Of a stretch of 63,110 nucleotides of DNA, positions 1 through 9,398 are shown in pieces (positions within the stretch are counted from its first letter, which is position 1; every line of letters begins with the position of its first letter). The translations under genes and the position numbers were made by a program. Where the stretch lies: positions 1-63,110 of the forward strand of contig JAHDHU010000008.1 in assembly GCA_020631135.1 (NCBI GenBank), written 5' to 3'. This DNA comes from Saprospiraceae bacterium. GTDB lineage: Bacteria; Bacteroidota; Bacteroidia; Chitinophagales; Saprospiraceae. The notes below the pieces were generated by a model. That model was not told the DNA's origin. It saw only the letters and a list, made by a program, of their open reading frames with translations, and searched no databases.

Positions 1-766
1 GAAGATATTGAGCATTGGCAATGGCCGAAATTAAAATAACATCCTTATTTTCTAATGATTGTAGTTTCTGACTGCCATCAAAAATATAATAGGCCAAACC
101 ATATCGATACTCGCTAAAGAAAATTTGTTGGTGTGACTGTATGGATAACTGATTTTTGATTTCCCAAGCTTTTTGTTCATCAAAGCCCATCGGACACTTT
201 GTGACAATAATAACATCAGCCCTATCAGCTGAGCTTGCGTTTTCTCTCAATCTACCAGCTGGAAGTAACATATCGTTTTTGTAGAGATCGTATTGGGGGG
301 TAAGTAAAATATTTAAAGAAGGTTTGACAGATCTGTGTTGAAATGCATCATCAAGTAAAATCGTTTGTATATCAGGAAAATGCTTCAATAATTGTGGAAT
401 TCCTAAAGCCCTGCTTTCGCAAACAGCGACTGCAGTTTGTGGAAATTTACGTTTAAACTGCACAGGTTCGTCACCTGATTGTTTGGCTAAGTGATTTGTA
501 TCCACAATTTTAAAACCTTTGGTCTGTCTCTTATAACCTCGACTTAAAACTGAAACTTTTAAGAATGGCCGTAACAGATTGATTAAATACTCTACATGTG
601 GGGTTTTTCCTGCACCGCCGAGGGTTAAATTTCCTATGCTTATGACTGGAACACTAAATGAAGTTTCTTTGAGTAAGCCAATATCATAAAACACATTACG
701 TCCATTGATGATAAACCCGTAAAGAAGTGTAAAAGGATAAAGAATTATTTTCCCTAGCTTATTCAA
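1..766 (-). CDS. lpxK: Tetraacyldisaccharide 4'-kinase LpxK (3' end outside window)
   Basis: Phosphorylates the 4' position of the lipid A disaccharide precursor at the inner membrane, using ATP. About 255 residues are visible; the C-terminus lies beyond the window edge. The family P-loop GNLTLGGAGKT is at residues 45-55, preceded by the typical amphipathic N-terminus (LLYGFIINGRNVFYD). The conserved stretches VLSRGYKR and DDAFQHR follow. The only usable start is TTG at 766, because an in-frame TAA lies two codons upstream; it overlaps the stop of the DUF2851 gene by four bases (TTGA), so the two are translationally coupled. It is the last visible gene of the mre operon. Function is secure by family; the missing end is a window effect, not a truncation. 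Confidence 0.93.
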   Translation of the reverse strand, partial: MNKLGKIILYPFTLLYGFIINGRNVFYDIGLLKETSFSVPVISIGNLTLGGAGKTPHVEYLINLLRPFLKVSVLSRGYKRQTKGFKIVDTNHLAKQSGDEPVQFKRKFPQTAVAVCESRALGIPQLLKHFPDIQTILLDDAFQHRSVKPSLNILLTPQYDLYKNDMLLPAGRLRENASSADRADVIIVTKCPMGFDEQKAWEIKNQLSIQSHQQIFFSEYRYGLAYYIFDGSQKLQSLENKDVILISAIANAQYL

Positions 767-2046
767 ATATTACTAACAATTTGATGTCCAATTTTGCATT
801 CTAAACAGCGCTTCTTTCTACAATAGTAATTATTTAATTGAATTAGTCCCTGTGAATCAAAAGCACTATCTATGGTAACGCCTATTTCATGCCAAGATTT
901 TACAATATTGTTCTTTTCTGGACTTAAGGATTCCAACATTTTCAATGCGCGATCCTTAAAAGATTGGTCATCTTTTTTAATTCCCGAATAAAACAAGAGT
1001 GGTACAATACCATTTATAACAAAATACGATTTAAAAGAATGTCCAACTTTCTTGACTCTAAACGTACTTGTCTTTTTAAAGTTGTAATGAGTGTTCCAAA
1101 AACCATCGATGGAAAAATTTAGAAATTCCAAAATATCTTGGATATCTGTTAAGTTTATCAAATTGTAAAGATGTTCGCATTGAAAAAGAAATCGTGCAAA
1201 TTGAGCAATTCGTAGTGTAGGAAAGGAAGTGGGTCTCAGGCGTGAAAATTTCCAATCGGAATGTTTCATTGGAGCTAGAGCGTATTTTTTTCTTTGAAAC
1301 GTGTATTCCTTTTGAATTGCGGAGACGTAACTATGTGAGATGTTGTCTTCGAGTAGTCCACTTTGCCCGAAAAGCACTGATTCTAAAATGAATAGATCAG
1401 ATCTTAATTTGAAAATATTTTGAAATCCGATAGAACGGATTAATCTCTCAAAAGGGTCTGCATTCGTTTTGCCACCAAAGCATCTTGCGAAGATTAATAA
1501 TGACAGTTCTTCCCAATTGTTTTTAGCTAGGTTATGAAGCCGGTAAAAATCTGAAAGTTTGTGTTGTATACGTTCTATTGCACAATGTTCTATTGTGCTT
1601 TTTATTGTGATTGAGGATGTTGAAATTAGATTTGAACTGCAAAGAATTCTTTCTTTTCGCGTCAATAATTTTTTGTGATTTTGTATGAGCTGTTGAGAAA
1701 TAAGTTTGCCAATTTCGAGTGTTTCAATGGCATTGTTTTCTAAAAAATCGATTTCCTTATCATGATAAAAAACAACGTGCAATATTATGCTGGCATAATT
1801 TCGGTCTTCACTGTGTTTATGTTTGTCCCAGTCAGATGAATTGTAATGGATTTCTATATTGCCAAACCAAATTCTATTATCTAAAAAAATTTGCGCTTGT
1901 AAAAAATCTGGACCAGCGTCTTGGTTGTGTATTCCCGAATGGGTGATTTGTAAAACTGTCCCTTTGGTTGTAGTTAAATTGTTTTTGTCAAAAAACCCAA
2001 ACTTCCAGACGTAGTGTAAAAAATCTTCTGGAAGTCTTGAAGTCAT
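763..2046 (-). CDS. DUF2851 family protein
   Basis: A 427-residue protein of a family common in Bacteroidota with no established function. Recognisable family signatures are the N-terminal LPEDFLHYVWKF, the GPDFLQAQI and WFGNIEIHYNSSDWDKHKH segment near residues 45-75, and a C-terminal cysteine cluster (C-x4-C-x2-C in CRKKRCLEC) that looks like a metal site. No signal peptide or membrane segment is visible, so it is probably cytoplasmic. It sits two bases downstream of folA and overlaps lpxK, suggesting co-transcription with envelope genes, but this gives no direct clue to its activity. Confidence 0.85.
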   Translation of the reverse strand: MTSRLPEDFLHYVWKFGFFDKNNLTTTKGTVLQITHSGIHNQDAGPDFLQAQIFLDNRIWFGNIEIHYNSSDWDKHKHSEDRNYASIILHVVFYHDKEIDFLENNAIETLEIGKLISQQLIQNHKKLLTRKERILCSSNLISTSSITIKSTIEHCAIERIQHKLSDFYRLHNLAKNNWEELSLLIFARCFGGKTNADPFERLIRSIGFQNIFKLRSDLFILESVLFGQSGLLEDNISHSYVSAIQKEYTFQRKKYALAPMKHSDWKFSRLRPTSFPTLRIAQFARFLFQCEHLYNLINLTDIQDILEFLNFSIDGFWNTHYNFKKTSTFRVKKVGHSFKSYFVINGIVPLLFYSGIKKDDQSFKDRALKMLESLSPEKNNIVKSWHEIGVTIDSAFDSQGLIQLNNYYCRKKRCLECKIGHQIVSNI

Positions 2047-2048
2047 TA

Positions 2049-2540
2049 TTAGGTTTTTTCAAAGAGTTTGAAGCAATAATTAAATTTGTTTTTTTCATCT
2101 TTTTGATGGTGTTCTTCAGAAACGAGTTTCCAATTTTTTTCTTCAAAATCCACGAATTTGATGTCTCCTTCCGGGTTTACATCTACCTCAGTAAGGTAAA
2201 GCCGATCCCATAGATTCTTGGTTTGCTCATAGATAGTTCCACCACCAATAATGAAGCATTCTTTTTCACCATTTTCGTAAGCTGCACTTAATGCTTCTTC
2301 TATACTGTGTACCACTAAAGCATTGGATGTAATAAAATATGGATCTCTAGTTATGATTATGTTCGTTCTATTAGGAAGTGGTCTTCCAATGGATTGGTAA
2401 CATTTTCTACCCATCAAGATGTGATGCCCACTGGTAATCTTCTTAAAATATTTAAGATCAGCGGGCAAATACCAAGGAATATCATTGTCGTTTCCTATAA
2501 CATTATTTTTTGCTATGGCGACTATACAAGAGATGATCAT
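2049..2540 (-). CDS. folA: Dihydrofolate reductase
   Basis: Reduces dihydrofolate to tetrahydrofolate with NADPH in the cytosol. At 163 residues it has normal family length. Visible motifs: N-terminal IVAIAKNNVIGNDNDIPWYLPADLKYFK (substrate pocket, W-x-L-P-x-D-L), the MGRKCYQSIG cofactor motif, and IIGGGTIYE near residue 97, matching the conserved G-G pair at the nicotinamide site. It lies three bases downstream of mrdA and two bases before the DUF2851 gene, embedded in the cell-shape operon. Confidence 0.96.
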   Translation of the reverse strand: MIISCIVAIAKNNVIGNDNDIPWYLPADLKYFKKITSGHHILMGRKCYQSIGRPLPNRTNIIITRDPYFITSNALVVHSIEEALSAAYENGEKECFIIGGGTIYEQTKNLWDRLYLTEVDVNPEGDIKFVDFEEKNWKLVSEEHHQKDEKNKFNYCFKLFEKT

Positions 2541-2543
2541 TGT

Positions 2544-4397
2544 TTAGGGGTTACTTATTAAATCAAGATTAAGCATATAATTTTCCAATCCCAAACGATA
2601 ATCTTCTATTTCTTGATTTAAAAACTTTTCCATTATGAGGCTTGCAATAGGAGCAGCAACGGCACCACCGAATCCTGCGTTTTCTACATAAACGGCAATC
2701 GCAATTTTGGGATTATCTACTGGAGCAAAAGCAAAGTAAACAGAATGATCTTTCCCATGAGGATTTTGAGAGGTTCCAGTTTTGCCAGCAGAGCTATGAT
2801 GGGGAATTTTGGCATTTTGAGCTGTTCCAGAAGTAATAACTTTTTGCATTCCCCAAATCACAGGATCAAAATGTCTTTTATCGATCTTAACGTTTAATCG
2901 ATTATCAAATTTAGAATCGTAAGCTTCTGATTTTTTCTTGATAAAATGAGGAATGTAGTAATGACCTCTATTGGCTAGGATTGCTGCCAGATTTGCCATT
3001 TGCATAGTGGTTAATTGCAACTCTCCTTGTCCGATACCTAAAGAAAGTATGTAGGTTGATTTCCATCCAGATCGAACATAATTATATTGACGATCATAGT
3101 ATTCAGGAGTCGGTATAAAGCCACTACTTTCATTACTATAATCAATTCCCAATTTTCTACCCAGCCCAAATTGCTCCAAATAGTCATCGAGTTCTGCCAA
3201 TCCACTTCCCGGATTATTATATCCATTTTTTTCAATAAACTCTCTCATTAACTGATAGTAATATGTGTTGCAAGAGTATTGAATGGCTGTAGATATATTA
3301 GTAGCGGTAGGGTGACCATGACATTTTTGAGTAAAACCCTTTTTTTCATTGATGACATATTCTCCATCACAATAGATCGTTCTTCCAGAGTAAGCAATTT
3401 CTTCTTGTAAAGCAATCAATGAAAAAATTGGTTTAAATATAGAGCCTGGAGGGTATTTAGCCAATACGGACCTATCCATTAATGGCATGTTTACCTTGTT
3501 GATGCTGTCATTCAATAAAGACATAAATGCTTTCCCTCTTCCTCGTTCTAAATTCAGTAAATTGGGATCATAGGATGGAGAACTCAGACAAGCCAGTATC
3601 TCTCCATTGTTTGGATCTAAGGCAACAATACTACCGCGTTTGTTTTTCATTAAATCCTCAGCATAAGATTGAAGATTTTGATCTAGGGTGGTATATAAAT
3701 CGGTTCCAGTAATTGCTAATGAATCCAAGAGTCCATCATTATACGGTCCGACTTCTCTACCTAGGTTATCCTTGGTCACATACTTGATTCCTTTTTTCCC
3801 TTTCAAACTTGATTCATAATATTTTTCAAGACCGCGTTTACCAACAAAATCTCCTAATTCGTAGAGACCATCAGAGGCTTTAATAGTACTGCTATCTACT
3901 TCTCCTAAATAGCCCAGTACATGTGCAGCATTGGTAAAAGGGTAGGCGCGAATGTTTCTAATTCTAGGAAAGAAACCTGGAAACTGATAGATGTGCTCTT
4001 GAAATTTTGCAAAGATTTCGGGTTTGATTTTTGACAAAAAAGTGAAAGCAATGGATTTGTTGTATTGAGCTTTACTCCAGTTTTTATTTAAGTATTGGTT
4101 AAATTCTTCTTTCGAAATATCTAGCAACTCGCAGAAAAAGGTGGTATCCATATTTGGATCAATTTTATTGTAAATGACATTTAGGTCATAGACCGCAAAA
4201 TTGTTAACCAAAAGATTTTCATTTCTATCATAGATAAGTCCTCTACTTGGATAAATGACTTGTTCATCTATTGCTGTCGAAGCTCCTCGATTTCGATACT
4301 TATCACTAAAAAGTTGTAACTGCGCAGTTTTCCCAATCAGCACTATGGTGGAAAAAACAACGATTGAAAAAATGATATTGAAGCGAGTAGATTTAAT
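2544..4397 (-). CDS. mrdA: Penicillin-binding protein 2 (transpeptidase), apparent AUU start
   Basis: Class B transpeptidase of the elongasome that crosslinks peptidoglycan in the periplasm. The transpeptidase triad is complete: SIFK about residue 320, SCN in YSCNTYYY, and KTGTSQNP; the dimerisation-domain motif YPSRGLIYDRN is near the N-terminus. The first standard start is GTG at 4343, but that removes the single membrane anchor. Reading further upstream in frame gives K-S-T-R-F-NIIFSIVVFSTIVLIG, a textbook anchor, and the only plausible initiator is ATT at 4397-4395 followed by AAA (Met-Lys), two bases after the mreD stop; an in-frame TAA lies just beyond. I therefore place the start at ATT (617 residues). 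A sequencing error is the alternative. Confidence 0.9.
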   Translation of the reverse strand: MKSTRFNIIFSIVVFSTIVLIGKTAQLQLFSDKYRNRGASTAIDEQVIYPSRGLIYDRNENLLVNNFAVYDLNVIYNKIDPNMDTTFFCELLDISKEEFNQYLNKNWSKAQYNKSIAFTFLSKIKPEIFAKFQEHIYQFPGFFPRIRNIRAYPFTNAAHVLGYLGEVDSSTIKASDGLYELGDFVGKRGLEKYYESSLKGKKGIKYVTKDNLGREVGPYNDGLLDSLAITGTDLYTTLDQNLQSYAEDLMKNKRGSIVALDPNNGEILACLSSPSYDPNLLNLERGRGKAFMSLLNDSINKVNMPLMDRSVLAKYPPGSIFKPIFSLIALQEEIAYSGRTIYCDGEYVINEKKGFTQKCHGHPTATNISTAIQYSCNTYYYQLMREFIEKNGYNNPGSGLAELDDYLEQFGLGRKLGIDYSNESSGFIPTPEYYDRQYNYVRSGWKSTYILSLGIGQGELQLTTMQMANLAAILANRGHYYIPHFIKKKSEAYDSKFDNRLNVKIDKRHFDPVIWGMQKVITSGTAQNAKIPHHSSAGKTGTSQNPHGKDHSVYFAFAPVDNPKIAIAVYVENAGFGGAVAAPIASLIMEKFLNQEIEDYRLGLENYMLNLDLISNP

Positions 4398-4399
4398 GG

Positions 4400-4921
4400 T
4401 TAATTTTTAGGATTATAAATTAATAGAAAGAGTGCAATTAATACAAAAGATGCAACAAAAGAACTTAATGTCCTAAAAATTATATCCTTAAAATACACGA
4501 AAGAGAACGCCTCAACACTAAAATACCATGCGAGGTGCAAAAACAGTAAAATGGCTGTAAAACTTATCACCCAGAGAAACCCCATTTTGTTAAAACTTAA
4601 AGACTGATCTACATTGTAACCTTCGACCGGTTCTAACAATTGGAGGACAAATTTTTTGGAATATGCCATAAAGACTAAAGCACTGGCATGGACCCCAATA
4701 GAGTCATAAAAAACGTCTATTACTAAACCAAATGCCAAAGCCAAAATTAAGAGAAGAACCCTTGGAGTTTTTATTGGCAAAAACATTATCAACGTAGGGT
4801 ATAAAAACAAATGAATGTAATTGAATGAACCAATGGATAAATCAATCCTCTTCAGGAGCACAACTTGAATTACAAGCACGATCAAAGATCTCAGAATGGT
4901 TCGAAGGTCAATCCTATTCAT
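4400..4921 (-). CDS. mreD: Rod shape-determining membrane protein MreD
   Basis: Small integral membrane protein of the elongasome (173 residues). The sequence is almost entirely hydrophobic, with about five predicted transmembrane segments and the family-like stretch YPTLIMFLPIKTPRVLLLILALAFGLVIDVFYDSIGVHASALVFMAY. Identification relies on the topology, size and position between mreC (8-base overlap) and the PBP2 gene, since MreD is poorly conserved at sequence level. Confidence 0.88.
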   Translation of the reverse strand: MNRIDLRTILRSLIVLVIQVVLLKRIDLSIGSFNYIHLFLYPTLIMFLPIKTPRVLLLILALAFGLVIDVFYDSIGVHASALVFMAYSKKFVLQLLEPVEGYNVDQSLSFNKMGFLWVISFTAILLFLHLAWYFSVEAFSFVYFKDIIFRTLSSFVASFVLIALFLLIYNPKN

Positions 4922-5726
4922 TGGTATAGTTTAATGAATCGAATTCAGTTTTTAATTGACTATTTATCACATACACCTCCTTTGCGGAATTATAATCTTC
5001 AAAGAGTTTCACCCTCGTTAAAAAAGTCTCACCACCGGATTCAACCTTAAAACTTTCAACAACGCCTACATCAATATTTTTGGGAAAAATAGTCGAGTAC
5101 CCACTCGTTACTATGGTGTCTCCAATTGCGATGTCGGCATATTTACGAATAGCAAAAGCGGTCACGTATCTCGGATCTGAGGTATCCCAATTTATATATC
5201 CATGATGGGTCTTGTTTTTTAGAGCTACGCTAATTCGAGATTGTGAATGCAGAATACTCAATACCTGAGCATAGTTTTCAGAGACTTCAGAAACAATTCC
5301 AAAAACTCCTCTGTTACCGATTACACCCATTCCTTTTTGAATCCCTTCATTAGAGCCCTTACAAAGAGTAAAGAAGTTGTTCCGAAGATTGATGGTTTTC
5401 GAACAAATATTGGAAGCCATTATCGTAAAGGATTTATCGATCGTGTCTAAGCTTGAGCTTGCTTTAGAAATATTACTATTGATGATTTTTTGAAGAAGCT
5501 TTGCATTTTCTCTTCTCAATGCTTCGTTTTCATCTTTGAGGTTTAAAAATGAACCCGCATCAGATGTTTTTTCATTTATATAGCCAACAAAAAGATTAGA
5601 ACTGTTTAAGAAGATTGATTTTTGTTTTTGATTGAATTTTACAATTAAGGTAAAGCATAAAATTTCCAAGAGAATAAATAGAAAGAAGGGACCATATTTG
5701 ACTATAAATAGGAGAAGATTTCTCAT
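4914..5726 (-). CDS. mreC: Rod shape-determining protein MreC
   Basis: Periplasmic scaffold linking MreB filaments to the wall-synthesis enzymes. The 270-residue protein has one N-terminal membrane helix (about 10-30), a coiled coil around residues 60-90, and the double beta-barrel domain with the family motifs GVIGNRGVFGIVSEVSENYAQVLSILH and IAIGDTIVTSGYSTIFPKNIDVGVV. It overlaps mreD by 8 bases and follows mreB by 16 bases. Confidence 0.94.
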   Translation of the reverse strand: MRNLLLFIVKYGPFFLFILLEILCFTLIVKFNQKQKSIFLNSSNLFVGYINEKTSDAGSFLNLKDENEALRRENAKLLQKIINSNISKASSSLDTIDKSFTIMASNICSKTINLRNNFFTLCKGSNEGIQKGMGVIGNRGVFGIVSEVSENYAQVLSILHSQSRISVALKNKTHHGYINWDTSDPRYVTAFAIRKYADIAIGDTIVTSGYSTIFPKNIDVGVVESFKVESGGETFLTRVKLFEDYNSAKEVYVINSQLKTEFDSLNYTNE

Positions 5727-5742
5727 AGCCTTGCCTTAAAAA

Positions 5743-6774
5743 TCAAATACTTTTTCTATCAATCAAAAATGTAAACTCTTTGGTGTTTTTTAGAGCGAGT
5801 CCCGTACCTCTTACAACTGCGGTTAGTGGATCTTCGGCAATGTGAACCGGTAATTTAGTTTTTCTTGAAATCCTGGTATCCAAGCCTCTCAACAAAGCAC
5901 CACCTCCGGTTAAAAACAATCCTCTTCGATAAATATCAGAAGCCAATTCTGGAGGTGTGTCTTCCAGCGCTTTTAATACAGCCTCTTCTATTTTGGAGAT
6001 GGACTTATCTAGCGCTTCTGCAATTTCAATATGAGTTGTCAAAACCTGTTTAGGTATACCGGTTAAGAGGTCTCTACCGTTTACAGGCCATTTTTCAGGA
6101 GGATTATCAAGTTCCTTAAGAGCAGAACCAACATTAATTTTCACCTGTTCGGCCGTGCGTTCACCAATCAATAGATTATGCTTTTTACGCATAAAATCAA
6201 TCACATCCATCGTAAACTCGTCTCCCGCGACTCTTATAGATTGATCTGTGACAATACCAGATAATGCAATCACAGCAATTTCGGTAGTTCCACCTCCAAT
6301 GTCAATGATCATATTTCCTTGTGGCGCTTGAACATCCAATCCTATTCCTAGAGCAGCTGCCATCGGTTCGTGGATCAAATAAGTTTCTTTAGAGTCAACA
6401 TGATCTGCCGAATCAAATACTGCTCTTTTTTCTACCTCAGTAATTCCGGAAGGTATGCAAACAACCATTTTAAGATGAGTGAAGAATTTTCGCTTATCCC
6501 CGATCATTTTGATTAATTCCATTATCAAACTCTCAGCAGCTTGGAAATCAGCAATCACACCATCTTTAAGAGGTCTCACAGTCTTTATATTCTCATGTGT
6601 CTTACCATGCATCTGCATTGCCTTAGTACCAACAGCAATGACTTCATTGGTGGATCTATTAATGGCAACGATTGATGGTTGATCTATGACGACCTTATCA
6701 TTCTGCAATATTAGCGTGTTTGCAGTGCCTAAATCAACGGCTAACTCCTGAGTAAAAAAACTAAATAATTTCAT
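5743..6774 (-). CDS. mreB: Rod shape-determining protein MreB
   Basis: Actin-like ATPase that forms filaments under the inner membrane and directs lateral wall growth. It carries the actin-family phosphate loops: ELAVDLGTANTLI near residue 15, MIIDIGGGTTEIAVI near 155, and LTGGGALLRGLD near 290. The open frame extends upstream to 6858, but the family N-terminus is MKLFSFFTQELAVDLG, so I start at the ATG at 6774 (343 residues), 54 bases downstream of the -7 box of a good promoter. It is the first gene of the operon mreB-mreC-mreD-mrdA-folA-DUF2851-lpxK. Confidence 0.96.
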   Translation of the reverse strand: MKLFSFFTQELAVDLGTANTLILQNDKVVIDQPSIVAINRSTNEVIAVGTKAMQMHGKTHENIKTVRPLKDGVIADFQAAESLIMELIKMIGDKRKFFTHLKMVVCIPSGITEVEKRAVFDSADHVDSKETYLIHEPMAAALGIGLDVQAPQGNMIIDIGGGTTEIAVIALSGIVTDQSIRVAGDEFTMDVIDFMRKKHNLLIGERTAEQVKINVGSALKELDNPPEKWPVNGRDLLTGIPKQVLTTHIEIAEALDKSISKIEEAVLKALEDTPPELASDIYRRGLFLTGGGALLRGLDTRISRKTKLPVHIAEDPLTAVVRGTGLALKNTKEFTFLIDRKSI

Positions 6775-6827
6775 TCCTTTTGAAAGGATTAATGGGTAAT
6801 CGGTTAAGCGGACACGGGATTGCGTGG

Positions 6828-6858
6828 CAAATTTAACCTTTAATAATAAAAGCAACAA
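6828..6858 (-). promoter_or_regulatory. Promoter of the mreB operon
   Basis: On the minus strand a TTG (-33 element, 6858-6856) is followed after exactly 20 bases by TAAATTTG (6835-6828), matching the Bacteroidota consensus TTTG-N19-21-TAnnTTTG. Initiation would fall near 6821, giving a leader of about 47 bases before the mreB ATG. Confidence 0.7.
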
Positions 6859-6888
6859 TGATGCCTATATTATTATTTTAAAGGAATG

Positions 6889-8160
6889 TTAAAAATCCCC
6901 AACACTAACCAAAAGCATTTTATCAAAATCTAAATGTGCTTGAGCAAGATCAATTAGACGTTTTGGGCTTGTCATTTTTATCGTTTCTATCATTTGATCA
7001 AAGTCGCTAATGTCAAAATGACTTTCTTTTAACATTTTTAAGACTTTAGATGATTTAAGAGGACCATCCAACATTGATAAGAAATTTCCAAGCAAATAGT
7101 TTTTGGCCATTTGCAATTCATTGGACGAGACTAAATCATTTTGAATTCGATTGAATTCGGTCCGTAATGTTTGTATAGTAGGCTCATAGTATTCTTTACC
7201 AACTTCGGTACTTACATAGAAGCTTCCAGCTTCCTTAAGAGGATCTATTACAGAATATATACTGTAGGTATATCCCTTTTCTTCTCTAATAACAGACATA
7301 AGTCGAGAACCAAAATAACCGCCCAAAATTGTGTTTAGTACAAGAAAGTCGAAGTAATCGGGATGATTTCGAGAAAAAAGTTTGCGACCTAACTTAATGG
7401 AATTTTGCAGCTTATTTCCAGGAATTTCGATAAGATTTTCATCCAATACGTGCGTATTAAAACTACGCTCTATATGTTTTTTCTCCCTTCGAAACGAACC
7501 TAATATAGTATTTACCGAACGCAATATTTCATCATCAATAAAACCAGATAAATAGATTCTACAATTGTCATGAGCGTACAAATTTTGATAATGCTCAACG
7601 AGGACATCCCTATTTAGACTATTGTAATCCTCCGGAACGGTGTTGTATCCATACGGATGAAAGCTCCCGAAGATTTTTTCAGAGAAATGGCGATACGCAA
7701 TCACACTGTTTTTTGAAAGTTGTTGTTGAAGTCTTTCGGATGCTCGAACACCATATTTAGCGATTTCATTCTTTGGGAAACTCGCAGTATTTAGAATTTC
7801 CGAAACAAGATGTAAAGAAGAATAAAAGTGCTTTTTTAAACAATAAAGAGTTATTGAGCTGTGATCCATTCCACTATGACATGATATGGTAGAGCCATAA
7901 AAATCAATTTCTTCTGCCAAAGCCTCTGAACTATATTTTGAGGTTCCCTCTTTGAGTAATTGATTACTCGCCTTTGAGGCCAACTTTGTTGTTTCATGAG
8001 ATCTACCAGCATCGAAAACCATTTCCAATTTGATCACTTCCTGTGATCCACCCTTCAGAGCATACATTGGAATTCCATTGTCCAAAAGGCAATTTTGAAC
8101 CTTCGGAAAGCTAATTTTTTGAATTGGAAGAATTTTCGGAGCTAGCGTTCTGTCAAGCAT
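6889..8160 (-). CDS. M16-family peptidase homologue, catalytic motif missing
   Basis: Resembles the pitrilysin (M16) fold: the LDNGIPMYAL opening, the DAGRSHET strand, and in the second half HPDYFDFLVLNTILGGYFGSRLMSVIREEKGYTYSIYS, which matches the conserved substrate-binding R...GY region of the C-terminal domain. The zinc motif HxxEH expected about residue 60 is replaced by ASNQLLKEG, so the protein is probably the non-catalytic partner type that pairs with an active M16 subunit. That partner is not in this window. The frame extends to 8193, but family members begin MLDRT-AP, so I start at 8160 (423 residues). No signal peptide is visible. Confidence 0.85.
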   Translation of the reverse strand: MLDRTLAPKILPIQKISFPKVQNCLLDNGIPMYALKGGSQEVIKLEMVFDAGRSHETTKLASKASNQLLKEGTSKYSSEALAEEIDFYGSTISCHSGMDHSSITLYCLKKHFYSSLHLVSEILNTASFPKNEIAKYGVRASERLQQQLSKNSVIAYRHFSEKIFGSFHPYGYNTVPEDYNSLNRDVLVEHYQNLYAHDNCRIYLSGFIDDEILRSVNTILGSFRREKKHIERSFNTHVLDENLIEIPGNKLQNSIKLGRKLFSRNHPDYFDFLVLNTILGGYFGSRLMSVIREEKGYTYSIYSVIDPLKEAGSFYVSTEVGKEYYEPTIQTLRTEFNRIQNDLVSSNELQMAKNYLLGNFLSMLDGPLKSSKVLKMLKESHFDISDFDQMIETIKMTSPKRLIDLAQAHLDFDKMLLVSVGDF

Positions 8161-8266
8161 GGTTAAAAATCCTTGCAAATGTAGCATTCTCATAAAGTCT
8201 ATTCACCAGTAGTTGACGTTAAAATGATTATTTTTACGCCTTCAGGAAAATTCATTATCCATACGT

Positions 8267-9382
8267 ATGAAGTTTAGCGTTTCGTCTTCTGATTTACTTA
8301 AGAATTTGCAGATTGCAGGTGGGGCTATAAATCCCAATGCTGTATTGCCCATTTTAGAGGATTTTCTTTTTGAGCTTGAGGGCAACGAATTGACGATTGC
8401 CGCAACCAATTTAGAAACCTCAATCATTAGCAAAATACCAGTTACCGCTGACAAAGCGGGAAAAATTGCAGTACCTGCTAAAATCCTCTTGGACACTTTA
8501 AAAGCTTTACCGGATCAACCGATAAACTTTACGGTCAACGAAGAAAACAATGGGATAGAGCTGACTTCGGCTTATGGTAAATATAAATTGGCTGGTGACA
8601 GTCCTTCAGATTTTCCTGAGATTCCTCTGGAAGAAGATAGCCAAGAAATAAAACTTGATTCTGAAACCATCTTAAGAGCAATAAATAACTCTTTATTTGC
8701 CGCTTCTAATGATGAGTTGAGGTTAGCCATGACGGGTGTATATGTTCAAGTAGATTTTAATAAGGTCGTTTTTGTAGCGACCGATGCACATAAATTGATA
8801 AAGTATGCCAACTCTGGTGTTAATAGTGAAGTAACTTCTTCTTTTATTATTCCGAAAAAAGGATTGACTCTTCTTAAGAATGCCTTGGGCAGCAACGAGG
8901 AGGTAACCATGGCATTTAGCAAAACAAATGTCTTTTTTAGATTTGGTGATACAAGGGTAGTAAGCAGATTAATAGATTCTAAATATCCTGACTACAATGC
9001 TGTGATCCCTGTAAACAACCCCAATATTTTGGTTTTAGGTAGAACGGATTTGCAAAACTCACTAAAGAGGATTGTAATTTATGCCAACAAAACGACCAAT
9101 CAAGTTATCCTAAACATCAACGAAGGAACACTTACCATATCTGCTCAAGATTTGGATTTTTCAAATGAGGCAACGGAGCAATTGAGTTGCAGTTATTCTG
9201 GGGATCCTATGACCATTGGATTTAATGCTAAGTTTTTAATTGAAATGCTTGGAGTTATCAAAGGTGATGAAGTAAAAATGGAATTGTCTACTCCTAATAG
9301 AGCAGGGATTCTTTACCCATCTGATCAAGAAGAAAATGAAAACTTGCTTATGCTGGTGATGCCAGTGATGATGAGCAACTAA
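8267..9382 (+). CDS. dnaN: DNA polymerase III sliding clamp (beta subunit)
   Basis: Ring-shaped processivity clamp, 371 residues, the usual length for three clamp domains. Family features: MKFSVSSSDLLKNLQIAGGAINPNAVLPILEDF at the N-terminus, SDFPEIP, the LRLAMTGV segment beginning domain 2, and the C-terminal LLMLVMPVMM that mirrors the M-P-M/L-R terminus of clamps. It is followed 16 bases later by nadD on the same strand. Confidence 0.97.
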   Translation: MKFSVSSSDLLKNLQIAGGAINPNAVLPILEDFLFELEGNELTIAATNLETSIISKIPVTADKAGKIAVPAKILLDTLKALPDQPINFTVNEENNGIELTSAYGKYKLAGDSPSDFPEIPLEEDSQEIKLDSETILRAINNSLFAASNDELRLAMTGVYVQVDFNKVVFVATDAHKLIKYANSGVNSEVTSSFIIPKKGLTLLKNALGSNEEVTMAFSKTNVFFRFGDTRVVSRLIDSKYPDYNAVIPVNNPNILVLGRTDLQNSLKRIVIYANKTTNQVILNINEGTLTISAQDLDFSNEATEQLSCSYSGDPMTIGFNAKFLIEMLGVIKGDEVKMELSTPNRAGILYPSDQEENENLLMLVMPVMMSN

Positions 9383-9398
9383 TTTTAAATTATTCAAT

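Noticed and set aside
1719-1946. 75-codon plus-strand frame
   Set aside because: Antisense shadow within the DUF2851 gene, with no family features and no promoter or terminator of its own.
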